NCBI GenBank assembly: GCA_032622095.1
Contig: CP136066.1
Location: 197,088,816 to 197,152,815 of the forward strand
Length of the DNA stretch: 64,000 nucleotides
Origin: Siphonodentalium dalli
Lineage: Eukaryota; Mollusca; Scaphopoda; Gadilida; Siphonodentaliidae
Reading direction: 5' to 3'
This document shows positions 46,105-57,620 of this stretch, piece by piece. The notes under the pieces are model-generated. The model was given only the letters and a program-made list of their open reading frames with translations. It had not been told where the DNA came from and made no database searches. Made by a program: the position numbers and the translations under genes. The first letter of the stretch is position 1, and every line of letters starts with the position of its first letter.

Positions 46105-48314
46105 TACAGTTATCGCCCGCGATTGAGTGAGACACGGGGATTTGTCGCCCGCTCGAGACCTGGAATGTCACCCGAGGGCCACCAGGCCCGAGGGTGACAT
46201 TCCAGGTCGAGAGCGGCGACAAATCCCCTTGTCTCACGAAAACAAGGGTGATAACTGTTTTGTTATCTGACAAAGGAGTACACAGGAACCGCCTTAATAG
46301 CAGGCATAAATGCGCGCATACATTCTTTAATCCAGATCGAAAAGTAAATTTTATGTTGGAATCATCGCTATTTAGAACATAAAACATTCATAATCTGGAT
46401 CAATTAACAGACCCGTCATTTGCGCAGCTATTCTCCGGTCAGTTTGCTGGTTGCATGGTGGAAATTTCGAAGTTGAGTAGCCATGCAGCGAAATGTTCGG
46501 TTTCGTTTCAAATGGCCGTGAAGACGCCGACAGACGTGTTCATTTCCAGATTGCTAAAATGTGAAACTAACACGTTGTAGTAGTGCAAACAGAAATTGAC
46601 ATATGTCACAGATTGTTATGCAACATACGGGTATTCTCTGAAGTCTGAGGAATGTATTGAAGAAAAGAAATAGTCAATTGATAAACAGTAAAGAGTGGCT
46701 ATTTGAACTAGTACATAAACGTATTTGTAACGTATGTACATCGTATGTGCGATTGCCTGCAGCACACACCAACTGCATAATAAGGTTTATCTATTTGTCC
46801 CACGGTCTTTATTATTGATATAAAAAGGTCCAATAGGAACATTACACATTATAACGGATTTGTGTCCCCGATAACACCGTGTATACATAGCGTGCTTTAA
46901 TTGCAACTAAAAAACACACAATTATGCAAATTAGCAAACACCACAGTTCGCGGTTGTTATGATACAGTGGGATTTATAAAAACAGTGTTTTCGAAAATTG
47001 TTAGAGAGCTGTGAGAGTTTCTCTGCACGTTGAGTTCTTCGTAGTTCTATGTTTACTGGTAATAGCTGAGCGGTCAATAACTGAGACATTGTTACCCTCG
47101 AGGGTAATAAGGCGATTTACGGCCCGCCATGTGACGCACTCTCAGCCAATCAGAAGAGAGGAAAATGTGATGAAGGATAACAATGTATAATAACTTTATA
47201 TTGTTATCCTTCATCCCATTTTCCTCTCTTCTGATTGGCTGAGAGTGCGTCACATGGCGGGCGATAAATCACCATATTACCCTCGATGGTAACATTGTCT
47301 CAGTTATTGACCGCTCAGCTGTTACCAGCAAACATAGAACTACGAAGAACTCACAACGCAGATATTCTCTGACAGCTCTCTGATAATTTCGAAAAACACT
47401 GTTTTTATAAACCCCACTGTTTCATAACAACCGCGAACTGTGGTGTTTGCTAATTTTCATAACTGTGTGTTTTTGTATTTGCTATTAAAGCACGCTATGA
47501 ATAAATGGTGTTATCACAGACACATATCTGTTATAAGGTGTAATATTCTTATTGGACCTTTTTATATCAATAATAAAGACCGTGGGACAAATAGATAAAC
47601 CGTATTATGCAGTTGGTATTTGCTGCAGACAATTGCACATACGATGTACATACGTTACAACTACGTTTATGTGCTTGATCAAATAGCCACTCTTTGCTGT
47701 TTATCAATTGACTATTTCTTTTCTTCAATACATTCCTCAGACTTCAGAGAATACCCGTATGTTGCATAACAATCTGTGACATATGTCAAATTCTTTTTGC
47801 ACCACTACAACGTGTTAGTTTCACATTTTAGCAATCTGGAAATGAACACGTCTGTCGGAGTCTTCACGGCCATTAAAATTTGAAACGAAACCGAACATTT
47901 CGCTGCATGGCTGCTCAACTTCGAAATTGCTTTGCTCCTCTTTCCGTGAACCGATTTCCACCATGCAACCAGCAAACTGACCGGAGAATAGCTGCGCGAA
48001 TGACGGGTCTGTTAATTGATCCAGATTATGAATGTTTTATTTTATAAATAGCGATGATTCCAACATAAAATTAACCTTTCGAACTGGATTAAAGCATATA
48101 TGCGCGCATTTATGCCTGCTATTAAGGAGGTTCGTGTGTACTCCTTTGTCAGATAACAAAACAGTTATCACCCTTGTTTTCGTGAGACACGGGGATTTGT
48201 CGCCGCTCTCGACCTGGAATGTCACCCTCGGGCCTGTCGGCCCTCGGGTGACATTCCAGGTCTCGAGCGGGCGACAAATCCCCGTGTCTCACTCAATCGC
48301 GGGCGATAACTGTA
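46105..48314. mobile_element. giant palindrome / foldback element, arms about 1.08 kb
   Basis: The left arm begins TACAGTTATCGCCCGCGATT (46105) and the right arm ends with its inverse (AATCGCGGGCGATAACTGTA at 48314). The centre is near 47192-47210, with GATAACAAT / ATTGTTATC around an AT-rich loop. Inverse pairs occur along the whole length: CTCCGGTCAGTTTGCTGG, ATGAACACGTCTGTCGG-type, CAATCAGAAGAGAGGAAAA, GCGTCACATGGCGGGC. Each arm carries its own hairpin, ACCTGGAATGTCACCCGAGG and inverse. The arms differ by scattered substitutions and by an extra 18-20 bp near 47940 in the right arm. No coding content: the open frames on either strand are mirror images. Confidence 0.93.
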
Positions 48315-51201
48315 TATTATTCACTGTGTAGGAACTGTTACATCGATTGTCGTTCTATCGCCGGTACTGTGATGGTTCTTGACTGATTTGTTACGGTTCC
48401 TTATGATTAAAAATAATCGTTTTCGGATAAAATCATTAAGCATAATTATAGAAACCTTGAATGTATTATACTTTCTTGAATGAACATATGCTGCAGAAGT
48501 GCCGTTTTGTCGAAACATGCACTCTAGATCACAGTTAACTCGGAATTAGCGAGTTAACGCGTAAATATCAACATGTTATTGCTGAAAATCAAGCCACGTG
48601 AACGCAATTCCTTTGTATTTGGTGGCGTATAAAATATGAAACGCATTCCGAAGACAAACACTGAGTATTAATTATGTATACCCGTGTTATTCTTCTGTAA
48701 AATAGCTGATAATATATCCCGGTAAGGGTTGATAATTTGGAACAGTAGCCTTGTAATTAACACGTGTGCGTATTATGGTTCTATTTCAAGTCAATCATGG
48801 CTGTGACAGTTCTATACATGAGATTTATTCGAACGATTTCTGCACTTTGGGCGGAATATTGTCTTTTGTATCTGACATTTTAAAGTAGATAATGATTGTA
48901 GTTTATGTCATTTACATAATACAACAGGTATATTAAGAAACAATACAATATATACCTGATACGGGAGATTAAGTGACATTAATTGAATGTTCTGACGGGT
49001 ATAATATCATAATCATGCCCGCCTATATAAATGACTAATGATAATAGAAATCTACTCTCAGGAGATTATGAGATGTTATATTAATTTAATTAATACAGGG
49101 CCATCGTTGCAGGATCCAGGTGGGACAATGTTTCGGTGTAGCACCAACATAATTCCTCCTCGAAAGTCCAGCCTAAGGGGCATTTACACATGTTTGTCAC
49201 CCAGACATGAACATATCTTAATGAAATCACGTTCAACTGCATCACTGATAGGTTATGGCCTGGCCTGATGGCAGGGAAGGGGGCTTGGATAGAGGGGGCT
49301 ATTAATTGGTGCCTGCCCTGAACTTTGGTCAAATTTTCAATAGTTACAAATTTCATACCTTACATTAGATTGGTTGGAAATTTCCCAACAACAATATGCT
49401 GAAATTGTTTGATTTTGCAACAATGAATGAGGAAAGGCCCTCCGTATATACACATTATTATGGTAATAACAATGTGTTCGTTTGAAGTCTAATTATCCGC
49501 TGCGCTCATTTAAATTAATATTAACAATATTCAATTCCTATCTAATCATCGGGGCCGACTTCTCTCAGGATGATTACGCGTCGGGTCGTCTTCGTATTGG
49601 GCCATCTTCATCTGGGGTCGACTTCAGATGGGCCCGACTTCACCAATGGTCACATGATTTTGTAAAACTTCCATTGGCTGATTGAGTCATTTTAAAGGTT
49701 TAGTATTGGTACCGGTATTTACATTCCGGAATATCCCCGAGGATGCGTGACTATACTCATGCACAAGACCAGTTGACCCGGAGTGAGCTTGTATGTTCGG
49801 GACGACTACTAGTAAGTCAAAGGCGGGTAACCAAATAATTTGTTATTTCACTTCATCCAATTTCTATTTTATTTAACATTACAAAAGATAGCCTTTAATA
49901 GCATCAACAATTATTCCCACTTACAGGCGAGTGGATACAATTAATTGGGTGATTGGTTGTAATCAGCTATATCATAATAGGAATCTGAGTAACCATGGCA
50001 CTGTCCAGAGGCTTAGAAGTTAGAGCAAACCGTGGGTGATGGCCGTCAGATTGTCGTGAACAACAGAACAAGTGCGATAAAGAAATAACGAATTCTATGC
50101 TCTAGCACATAACCTATATAATCAGCATCCAGCATTTAGTACTAAACTGTTGCATCGATAGTCCATTGTTCAGTATCACACCGTTACATGTTCCCACATA
50201 TAACACGAATCGCAAGTCCAGGAGTCCTGATGTTCAAACCGTTACATGGTCCAAGGTTCCTGATGTTCAAACAGTGATCCATCTCCAGGATGATTCCGAA
50301 TTATAAAAAACTGTGACATGACACTGTTCTATATTTATTGATGAGACAACAATTTCTATAATACTACACCGTTTACCTCGTTGTTGAAGTGTGTTATGTC
50401 CAAAATCTAGGAAACCGCTGAAATTGTCATTTTAAGAAATTTTGGTTATTGTCAAGATAAGTGACCGCAAATCATACTTATGTAACCGTTGGTCAACAGT
50501 TATTTTGAAAACTCATTTCTATGTTATCGGATTACATAAAAATGAGTTTTCAAAATGTTAAAATGACGTTTTATCTTACTGCACTTTGTTGGAGAGAGAA
50601 AAGTATATTTCGCGGTCGGCGAAATTATAACGAACAAAGAAAAACATAAATTTACATAAGAACAGAGAAAGAAGATAAACTATCTACGCGTTCCAAAGTC
50701 TGAGCTAAATAACAGCGAATCCCATTACTTCTAAGAAGCAATACGTCATGCAGGATCAGCCACTTGCAATCCAAAAGTTTCACGGCAAAGCGATGCAGCC
50801 AAACAGGCTATGTTCGTAATTCCTATACATCGTGGTTTCCAGTAGTCTAGACCTCGCCACAAAGTTGAACCCACATGGCGGTTTGCGCTCCAAAATTCAC
50901 ATAATATTATTCGCTTTTGAACTTTTTTCAGTATCGAAATAGGTCGATACATATATGAACTACCTTTCTACGAGCATTATGTAACACAGACGCATTGAAG
51001 TAATGAAAAATACAATTGTGAATACGGTGTTTGGGTTCCAAACATACAACAGCTATTTGCGCGACATGGAACAGAAACGAGCGTTCCGTGGTAGTCTATT
51101 CCTGATATGGTAGCAATAAAGAGCGTTGAAAAGTTGAACACGGCTGAAAAATGACTGTGACTTTGGCAAGTGTTTTTCAGAGCATACGAAGCCGATATAT
51201 A
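48315..51201. other. intron 1, distal part; small stem-loop at 50502-50560
   Basis: ATTTTGAAAACTCATTTCTA and its inverse TAAAAATGAGTTTTCAAAAT form a stem at 50502-50560. A stretch near 49265-49395 shares CTGAACTTTGGTCAA, CAATAGTT and GGTTGGAAATTT words with the repeats at 55.5 and 59.9 kb. Nothing else is recognised. Confidence 0.45.
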
Positions 51202-51658
51202 TGTGACCCGCCATATACAATCCAGTCGTCGGGATATTTTTACCCTGTGTCAATGCATTCTCTTATATATGCGAGTCGACAATAGGTCGCCTTGCATATA
51301 AGAAAATTCATTGCATGGCCTAACAATATTTTACAATTTTAATAATTTTTTCTTGTATTCTTTAACAAATTTATAATTTCACCCATACAGAGCCCCAGAC
51401 AAACATCAGCAGACGACACTCTTCTATATGCTTCTATATATGTGTGGAGCTCCCTGCAGGGTAATGGATGATTTTTATTTTATGTCCTAAAAATTGTAAG
51501 AAACATTTATTTAAAAAAAAATGATAAAAAATTGTTAGGCCAATGCATTCTCTTATATAGGCGAGGCGACCTATGGTCGACTCGCATATATAAGAGAATG
51601 CATTGGCACAGGGTAAAACAATCCCGACTTACGACTGGATTTGATATGGCGGGTCACA
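51202..51658. mobile_element. full MITE, TGTGACCCGCC family, core inverted
   Basis: The terminus TGTGACCCGCC is at 51202 and its inverse ends at 51658. The left arm is more decayed (a deletion at GTCGTCGGGA, and GCATATAAGAAAATTCATTG). The core has CAGAGCCCCAGACAAACAT and CCCTGCAGGGTAATGG, which is the reverse orientation of the core in 34018-34481. It lies in intron 1 of the host gene. Confidence 0.85.
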
Positions 51659-52226
51659 AATATCAATAGTTCGTTTATCTATCAACCTAACGTATCCGTC
51701 GCTCCAAATTACGTAGAAATAATTTCGAGGTTGGAATGAGCCATATCCGTTTAAAAACAATGTAATGATTTTCTGTCACTAATTTCAAACATATTTAGAG
51801 ATTAAACAACTAATTACAATAAAAGCGGCAAACCTCCTCATCCTCTCTACCGTATACTTTCCGTAAGGTCAGGGTTCGAAGAGTTCAGAATGAAAAGCGT
51901 GCACGAAGACTCCCGAATTGGCCAATAATACATAGAAAAAGAAGAATAGAATTAAGTATGTCCATGCATGTCACCAGCCAAAGATACGGAATGCTGAGAA
52001 AAAAAATACAATAAAACCATAATCAACAATAAGAACGTAAACATGCAGAAATGCTTTGATCCTATTTGCATTATCAATAATCCATCAGTGACGGATACAG
52101 CGTGTTGCAATATTTGTTTACATATATTACTGTAACAGCCGAGATAAATATGTAAACAAACCCAGCAGTTTTTTGAAGATCATGACCTGTTCCTCGTTTT
52201 AACTGTGACGGATATTGATGTTACAG
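51659..52226. other. intron 1, last part, nothing recognised
   Basis: AT-rich DNA up to the exon 2 acceptor. A CTGTAACAGCCGAG-type patch near 52130 is unremarkable. Confidence 0.4.
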
Positions 52227-52418
52227 GTGTTGCAGTTGAGGCAGTTGTACCACACAAATTCTGCTACGAAGACCACCCTGTTATGGACGGTCTTCTGTGT
52301 TACAAGGAGTGTAGCGCCGGGTACCATCAATGGGGTGGGGGACCGGTATGTTGGGCCATATGTCCTCCAGAGACAACAAATTCAGGAATTGCTTGTACCA
52401 AGAAAACCTATGGTAGAG
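52227..52418 (+). CDS. secreted cysteine-repeat protein, exon 2 (module 1)
   Basis: The acceptor GATGTTACAG precedes the exon and the donor GTAGAG/GTGAGTAA follows it. Phase 1 entry and phase 1 exit match exons 1 and 3. It encodes the end of the signal peptide (GVAVEA), then VVPHKFCYED, then module 1: MDGLLCYKECSAGYHQW, GGGPVCWAICPPET and SGIACTKKTYGRG. In module 1 the usual GVGP is GGGP, and the loop before it carries an extra Trp. The Cys spacing otherwise matches modules 2 and 3. It is separated from exon 1 by 7.5 kb of intron that contains the 2.2-kb palindrome and a MITE. Confidence 0.85.
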
Positions 52419-53829
52419 GTGAGTAATAACTACAATATACACCCTCGTTATGTAGTCATGCTAATTAACGCCCCCGGTATATACTGTTCTACAAAAATTT
52501 TTAATCTGTGGTCCGATGGGCATTTTATAAATAGATAATGGGTTTTTCCGGTTGTGACAATTCGCAGTAGGTCGCTATTTGCGGACTATTTGCGGAGGTC
52601 CCCGAATTCGCTTTATTGTTTTTGGATATTGTAGGAAGGCTAATCTGGCCGCGTCAAATTGAGCTAGAGCGATGGGATTTCTCGCAGGACAACACATTTC
52701 GGGTTTTCGTGGGGTGTGTATTCGCTGGGTGTCTTATAGTTGCAGTATGTAACTATTATGACCGCGTTAATTACGTTCGATGTTTAGGTATGAATAATGG
52801 CTGGGCCATGCACTCTTGGCGGGAACACAATGCCTCCGATTTGTTATCCGAATTTAGAAGCTTTCTGGTGTGGTGAACGAGAAACCTGCAGCAATAAGCC
52901 GTAGTTTTTTGTAATAATTTGAAGGATTAGTTGCGTTAACGGAATTCTGAGGCGGTGCATTAATGTAACCAATATATTTTATATTATGAATGTTTATACA
53001 AAAAATAGCAATCTTACAAATCTTGCTATTCCCTTACCAAAGAACAAATATAATTTCGACTGTATTGGTGTTGGAGACAATGAGTTATTAATTAACTCAT
53101 CGCCATGAACATTTGACTAATTAACATATTGCCTTATAACAACTGGCATTAAAATACTGACCATCATACATATATATGTGGAATACAATGTTGTCATTAA
53201 TATGGATTGTTAGAATGACTGTAAATGTATACGCATAACCTCCATGACCAGAACAGACACAGATGACTAACTGTAAAACAAGTGTGTTCACTACAAGTGA
53301 CGTAATCGTTTTGATAAACAAACAGCCGGCTATAAACATGTTACTTATACCAGCATCAATACAAACTTTTCAGAACATCGCTTATGTGACTCTGTCGATT
53401 ACCTGTCAATACATCGTTGACTGTCTGTTTCGTTTGTCAATAATTGTGAGTTTGTTAGAGACTTTCGAAGGAGTTTAACATTATTTAGAAAACACTTGCC
53501 AAATGAAAATATGTTCTTCCAAATGAAAATTTGTTTTGCCTAATGAAATTAGTTGTTGTCTTTGGCAAATTTGGCCATTGGCAATGCGGACCATGATCTC
53601 ATGACAAATAATAACAAAATATTCCAGAAATAAAGCTTCACCTTTAAACAATCGACTCATTGACAAGCCAGACAATTTATGGTGACGATGGGGTGGCCAT
53701 TTTCCCACCCTCACAGTTAATCGCAGACGAAGAAGGCTTGGCGGCACTGAAATTACATTCATTGTAAAGTAGTCATTGTTTTAGGCACTATCGGTTTACT
53801 GTTGAAATAATTGTACCACAGAAGTAGGT
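52419..53829. other. intron 2, proximal part, nothing recognised
   Basis: An 86-codon frame at 52616-52876 is open but has no splice borders or motif match. AAATGAAAATNTGTT words repeat near 53500-53530. No exon is supported. Confidence 0.4.
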
Positions 53830-54545
53830 GGCATATTTTTGAACAGAAAAACTCAGATTCCTCGTATCATGGAAAAAATATGCATTAATATGGTGGAAAT
53901 CGGCGCTAAAAATTAGTTTTATCGATTGTGGTGACCCTCTCCCTTTTCTGCCCTTGACACCAACAGCGTCACTTTAGAAGATATCGGCCCACACCATTAT
54001 CTTCCACGTAAAAAGTTAACCACGTTAGATCCCTTTTGTGGCCTCTATGTGGTCCCCCGACACGTGAAGTTATATAGAACACATACATACATTTGCAAAT
54101 ATAGGCACCGAATGTGGCGTCTTTAAACCACACAATTTGATTCCCCGTATCGTTGGAGAAGAATTTGGTAAAAAATTGGCGCTAAATATATTTGTATCAG
54201 TTTTTGGTAACCCTCCCCTCCCTATCCCTGATTCAAACGGCGCCACGTTTGACATCGTTAAGCCACATAATTATACTCATACCACACCAATAGATTCATC
54301 ATATCTATATGATATCATGGATATGGTTATGTATAAGATTGTTGAAAATCGGCGACGAAATTTTGCTGTTGCCCCTCCCCTTTTCTGCTCCTGACAAGGG
54401 GCACCGTCATTTTAGAAAATTCGAACCCGCACTATTATCTTCCGCGTAAAAAGTTACCCCTGTTAGACCCCTTTTGTGTCATCTGGATGGTCCCATGTGA
54501 ATTTCTATAGAAACAAGACAGACAGACATTCGCGAATATAGATAC
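53830..54545. repeat. dispersed repeat family of 35155-36650, inverse orientation
   Basis: CAGATTCCTCGTATCATGGA, CCTTTTCTGCCCTTGACACC, AAAAAGTTAACC, GGATGGTCCCATGTGAATTT, CTATAGAAACAAGACAGACA and GACATTCGCGAATATAGATA are the inverse of the words at 35155-35800. The terminal TCGCGAATATAGATA fixes one end of the family. It lies in intron 2. Confidence 0.8.
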
Positions 54546-54669
54546 AAACTTTTTTCGATGTTTTAGACAGACAACCAATCAATGGTTTTCTGTTTTTTTT
54601 TCAACGGAGCAGGAGGCGACGTTATTTGAGAGTTTTATTTTGAACACATCCTTAATATGTCATTTCCAG

Positions 54670-54796
54670 GCGTTGGAGCTGTATTGAACACGTGCGGTTC
54701 TGGTGAGCAGAACGGACTCCTCTGTTACCCTGAGTGTAAAGCTGGCTTTTACGGCGTTGGACCAGTTTGCTGGCAGATCTGCAATAGCGGCTACAC
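54670..54796 (+). CDS. secreted cysteine-repeat protein, exon 3 (module 2)
   Basis: The acceptor CATTTCCAG and the donor CTACAC/GTAAGTGC bound it. Phase 1 entry, phase 2 exit. It completes GRGVG at the splice junction with exon 2, then encodes NTCGSGEQNGLLCYPECKAG and FYGVGPVCWQICNSGYT. This is the cleanest module of the three, with six Cys in view. One module per exon 2, 3 and 4 suggests expansion by exon duplication, although the phases are not all equal. Confidence 0.88.
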
Positions 54797-54829
54797 GTAA
54801 GTGCAAATTGTACGCATATAGAGTCAGGG

Positions 54830-55795
54830 ACGTGATAGGGTGGGGGAAATCTCACCCCCAAACTTTATTAAACTTTTCAACAGTAGTAAATGTGATGTGT
54901 TGCACAGGGACGTGGCTAGAGGATATTCGTTGGGGGGGGGGGGGGGGCGGATGTCCACCTTGGAATTTCCAACTGCACCCCCTTATACCTTGAACCGGTC
55001 TTAACTCACAAGTTCACAACTTGCACCCCCAGGGCTCGATATTTCCGAACTGGCATCTCACATCTCATTAATTTTAATGAATATTAGTCTATGACTGGCT
55101 ACCGATGAGGGAATAGGACCCACTGGGTTGACCATGGTTGACCATGTGGGAGCACATTTTGAAAACTGAACATGAAATCGGCAAAATCCTTGCAGCTAGA
55201 TGTCTAACTCCAGGCAAATTGAGTAGCAGTTTTTAACTGGAAACCGGAGAGGAACCAGGACCCCTCAGCCCAGTGGGAGAAAATTTTGACATCTGAACCT
55301 GAAAACTACAAATCCTAGCATATAAATTGGCCCCAAGCTCTCCAAGCGTTGGACAATTCCGATCTGACACCCCACAAAGCTTGGACAAATTTGTTTTGAC
55401 CAAAAGCAGGAAATTATATCACTGTTGGTATAAAAAAACAACAAATTCCACATGAATAACTCGTTGGAAAATCAAACTACGAGATAATTTCAACCTATTG
55501 ATTCAACCTATTGTTGTAGTGTGAAATTTGCAACTAATGTTGAATCAGGTGTAAAATTTTCAACTATTGGAAATGTTGACCAAAGTTTGGGGGTGATACA
55601 CCCCAACGACCATGCCGCCACGTCCCTGGCTTGACACAACATTATAGTTGGAAATTTTACACAGCATATAGTAGTGTAAACATATTGTTGTTTCCCAATC
55701 CAAACAAATAACATAATTTTCAACTATTGGAAATGTTGACCAAAGTTTGGGGTGATACCCCCCCCCAATGACCATGTCGCCACGTCCGCAATAAG
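54830..55795. repeat. dispersed repeats with GGGACGTGGC ends, tandem duplicated
   Basis: A block with TTTTCAACTATTGGAAATGT, TGACCAAAGTTTGGGG, GTGATACMCCCC, GACCATGYCGCCACGTCC occurs at about 55556-55626 and again at about 55717-55788 (period about 161). Inverse words (CAGGGACGTGGCTAGAGG, poly-G, AATTTCCAACT) lie near 54905-54975. Relatives occur at 59925-60240, 49265-49395 and 130-430. It lies in intron 3 and has no coding potential. Confidence 0.65.
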
Positions 55796-55927
55796 CGAGG
55801 GAGTGGTATAATTCAACGGGAAGAGTTGGAAATAATGGTTTTCGAAGAAATAGAGATATATAACTGGATTTTAGTTAGGGGTCGAATAAAGGAAGAAGAT
55901 GCTGTCAGGGATAGCAGGATGCAGAAT

Positions 55928-55929
<2 letters not shown>

Positions 55930-55974
<45 letters not shown>
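55930..55974. repeat. (GA)n microsatellite
   Basis: An uninterrupted AG run of about 45 bp. A pyrimidine-rich CTCTCTN stretch follows at about 56455-56520. Neither is coding. Confidence 0.95.
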
Positions 55975-55975
<1 letters not shown>

Positions 55976-56794
55976 AAGAGGGTTAGAAAGCAGAAGATGT
56001 GGGGGGGGGGCAGCTAAATCGTGAAATTATGACAGTGGTGGGGAGTTTTAAGAGAACTATATGACTCCCTACCCAATGTTGCCCTATCTGAGAACACTCT
56101 ATTGCGGGGATCAAGGGAGCTTAGCCTTCGCGAAAACAAACAAATATTTAATGCAGTACAGACATATATCATGAGAAAAAAAAGATTCCCATGAATCTAT
56201 CACCTGTACGGATAACGATTTGCTTTGGATTCCGGTCGAGTTATGCGGCAGCATGATATCCCCCACTATATATATTTTTAATTACTTATTGACGGAAATA
56301 ACCAATTAGCAGCTGAGATTGACCCGCTCCCATGACGCCTGGCACTCGAAGAATACTATAGACGAGTATCATTATTATTACGCAAAAACTCAACTGAATT
56401 ATTGAAAATTCTTCACCACTGCCCCCTCTTCTAGTATCTCATCCCCTTTATCTCTCTCTCGTCCTCTCTATCTCTCTCTTTCTCTTTCACACACTCTCTC
56501 TCTCTTTCCCTGCTTCTCACGACATCATTACTATAGTTATAATATTTTCATCTCTTCCCGTCCGACCCCCCTCTACACTCAATGAAGAGTGGGCGCGAAA
56601 CAAAAGGGGAGCAAACTTAATAAAAGCCCTTGGGCTTGTTGTTTAATCCCCTTTCCAATCAATCAATCATCTATATTATTCTATCTTATTGTAAAAATGT
56701 TGTCAATTGTCTAAATATGTTATCATTATTGGAATCAATATGTTTACACCAAATAGATGGGCCTGTAAAAGCAATACATCTGTGTTTTTCGTAG
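55975..56794. other. intron 3, distal part, nothing further
   Basis: Contains the CT-rich stretch and AT-rich DNA to the exon 4 acceptor. A CTTAATAAAAGCCCTTGGGC patch near 56616 looks like the tail of a small repeat element. Confidence 0.4.
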
Positions 56795-57156
56795 GGATGA
56801 TGGTCTAACATGTAGGCGAAATGCCCATATTTACAACAGGAATGTGGATTCTTGTCCGTGGCACGATAAATGTGGACTTTGCGGCGGACCTTGGTATAAC
56901 GTTTGTTGCTGTAGACGAAGCTGTGGATTACCATGCAACTCAGGTTACCATGACGACGGGTGCACGTGCCGACGAGATGTACACATATATGTCAAGGGCA
57001 GCTACGGGCGGGGAGTGGGAGATGCCATGATTTGTACATCAACACAAGAAAAGGACGGACTACTCTGCTACGAGAAATGTAAAGCTAACTATGATGGTGT
57101 TGGCCCCGTTTGTTGGGCACATTGCAGCGGGGAGACATATTCTACCGGGACTCAAT
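56795..57156 (+). CDS. secreted cysteine-repeat protein, exon 4 (Cys-dense insert, module 3)
   Basis: The acceptor CTGTGTTTTTCGTAG precedes it and the donor CTCAAT/GTGAGTAT follows. Phase 2 entry, phase 1 exit. It closes module 2 (DDGLTCRRN) and then encodes a Cys-dense insert of about 60 residues (DSCPWHDKCGLCGGPWYNVC, CCRRSCGLPCNSGYHDDGCT), ending VKGSYGRGVG. Module 3 follows (KDGLLCYEKCKANYDGVGP, VCWAHCSGE, TGTQ). The insert has no equivalent in modules 1 and 2. It looks like a diverged or fused fourth module with additional Cys pairs. Two other open frames over the same bases lack the Cys order and phase continuity. Confidence 0.88.
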
Positions 57157-57620
57157 GTGAGTATCACGTACAAGGTCCGCGCTGGTAGCGGAGGGAGATT
57201 AGATCATGCCATGAAGTTCTACTCTGGCTAACGCCCGTAGAGATCAAACTTATCTTACTTTATATCATTGAAGAAACAAGGCAGAGAATAAATTTCTTTG
57301 TTATTACTTGTTCCTCAATGATCCACTGGTTTAAGTGCAGGTGTTGTTGTTTGGGGGGGGGGGGGGGGGCTAACCCCGGGATCTTCGAAAGGGCCGAGTG
57401 GCCCTTTCCCTAACCCCTCATTTTAAGCTATAATTAACATAACATAAAAAAGAGAGCAATTTTTTGGTGAAGTTCTCATTTTCTCTTTTTCCTTTTCTTA
57501 TGGTGTTGTTTTTCGCTCGAGGATGGGGGAGAGGCTGCTGTTGTCTGTCTTCGCTGTTGTTGTTGTTGTTATTGTTGTTATTACCAATTCTTCTGATTTT
57601 CTATTGCTGATTGTGCTTCT
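57157..57620. other. intron 4, proximal part; short shared repeat word
   Basis: CTCTGGCTAACGCCCGTAGA at about 57222 also occurs near 14582 (CTCTGGCTAACGCCCGTAGG). A G17 run at about 57353-57369 is followed by CTAACCCC and an AAGGGCC / GGCCCTT hairpin. No exon is seen. Confidence 0.5.

Noticed and set aside
46010-48331. pairs of 60-125-codon frames on both strands near 46.2 and 48.1 kb
   Set aside because: They are mirror images created by the palindrome arms. No splice borders or domain motifs are present.
52616-52876. 86-codon plus-strand frame in intron 2
   Set aside because: No acceptor or donor in phase with the host gene, no Cys-module pattern and no recognisable family.
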